From: JAJYTL01 sp046705265
GTDB taxonomy: Bacteria > Pseudomonadota > Alphaproteobacteria > Ferrovibrionales > Ferrovibrionaceae
Direction: 5' to 3'
Assembly (NCBI GenBank): GCA_046705265.1
Contig: JBJKQL010000160.1
Coordinates: 1-7,127, forward strand
Length of the DNA stretch: 7,127 bases
This document shows, piece after piece, positions 6,682 to 7,127 of the stretch (positions within the stretch are counted from its first letter, which is position 1; each line of letters begins with the position of its first letter). Below the pieces are notes generated by a model that saw only the letters and a program-made list of their open reading frames with translations, was not told where the DNA came from and ran no database searches. The translations under genes were made by a program, and so were the position numbers.

Positions 6682-7006
6682 ATGCCGAAGCCGCCGGGTG
6701 TGAAGATTTTCGGTCAGCTGGTCCACGACCACTATCGTGCGCGGCGCATCGGTGCCTTCAGCATCAACAATGCCGGGATTTTACAGCGTATTTCGGCAGA
6801 GGCGCTTGCGCCACTCCTTGAAGGAGAGTGGCTCGTCTCGTCGCGGCGTTATGGGAAGCATCTTTTTATTCTATTGCATGGGGCGGGCGTGCTCGCCATG
6901 CACTTTGGCACTAATGATTCACTTGGGCTCGGTGCGGGTGGCGAAGACGTGCCGGCCTATGCCGCCGCTTGTTCTCCGTTTCGAGCATGACGAGCGTCCT
7001 GCCTAG
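6682..7006 (+). pseudogene. Fpg/Nei-family DNA glycosylase, N-terminal remnant
   Basis: Intact Fpg/MutM and Nei proteins remove oxidised bases, using an N-terminal Pro and the Glu after it (MPELPEVE). Here the frame starts MPKPPGVKIF, so the Pro is kept but the catalytic Glu is Lys. The domain then follows the family pattern: RARRIGAF, AGILQRISAEALAPLLEG, SSRRYGKHLFILL and a HFG segment where HFGMTG is usual (HFGTNDSL). Near 6965 the frame shifts: the first frame ends SPFRA at about 6990, while the next frame supplies the expected LVLRFEHDE and stops at 7006. Only about 108 codons exist where about 270-290 are usual; the helix-two-turn-helix and zinc finger regions are missing. No ribosome binding site precedes the start. 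An inactive relic is the best reading; the family call is fairly secure, the subfamily is not. Confidence 0.7.
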
Positions 7007-7101
7007 TACTACTGAGTCATGAAACTGAGTCGAAATGTCGCAGGGGCGGCAGGTCAAGCATTGGATAGGATTGGAAGATTCATTTTCAGGGGGAACCGAA
7101 G

Positions 7102-7127
7102 ATGGATCTTCAAGGAAGAGATGGCGG
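7102..7127 (+). CDS. possible start of a gene cut by the right edge
   Basis: An ATG at 7102 follows AGGGGGA at seven bases' distance and reads MDLQGRDG before the window ends. A competing frame from an ATG at 7019 is also open to the edge (36 codons, MKLSRNVAG...) but has no ribosome binding site. Too little is visible to name a product; the call rests only on the Shine-Dalgarno match. Confidence 0.3.

Noticed and set aside
1..7127. CRISPR array, tRNA or rRNA genes
   Set aside because: No regularly spaced repeats and no cloverleaf or ribosomal RNA sequence were seen by eye.

Overview
The window looks like alphaproteobacterial DNA, probably of the rhizobial kind (Hyphomicrobiales, for example Bradyrhizobium, Mesorhizobium or Sinorhizobium relatives). 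The evidence is moderately high GC, a DUF3775 gene, an IS5-type transposase start, and several FNR/FixK-type boxes (TTGA-N6-TCAA) at promoter-like distances from genes. The taxon is inferred from style and gene content, not from a marker gene.

Layout from left to right: (1) 1-58, minus strand, the first 19 codons of an IS5-family transposase running off the left edge, followed by about 340 bp with no recognisable gene. (2) A FixK/FNR box at 401-414 and the intact small heat-shock gene hsp20 (495-1016, plus), followed by a GC-rich hairpin. (3) About 550 bp without a recognised gene, holding a 17-base palindrome and, at its right end, a perfect FixK/FNR box (1504-1517) before a DUF3775 gene (1611-2045, plus). 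(4) A 235-bp convergent gap, then on the minus strand an intact nicotinate phosphoribosyltransferase gene (pncB, 2281-3657). (5) Directly upstream of pncB, a full-length but decayed glutamine-dependent NAD+ synthase gene (nadE pseudogene, 3657-5701). Its sequence can be followed through four reading-frame changes and one in-frame stop, and key catalytic residues are replaced. (6) A second, divergent DUF3775-like gene (5842-6333, minus) with its own FixK/FNR box (6401-6414). (7) On the plus strand, a truncated and frameshifted Fpg/Nei-type DNA glycosylase remnant (6682-7006), then about 120 bp with only a possible gene start at the right edge.

Read together, this looks like a low-oxygen-responsive accessory cluster: chaperone, NAD salvage (PncB makes nicotinate mononucleotide, NadE would finish NAD+), two DUF3775 proteins and a DNA-repair-like protein. 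It is being eroded, with two of its members already pseudogenes and an insertion sequence beside it. The second DUF3775 gene, nadE and pncB lie head to tail on the minus strand and probably formed one FixK-type operon. pncB stays open, and its start overlaps the ancestral nadE stop (TAATG).

The most interesting points are the paired DUF3775 genes with nearly identical FixK-type boxes and their link to NAD salvage, and the selective survival of pncB behind a dead, formerly translationally coupled nadE.
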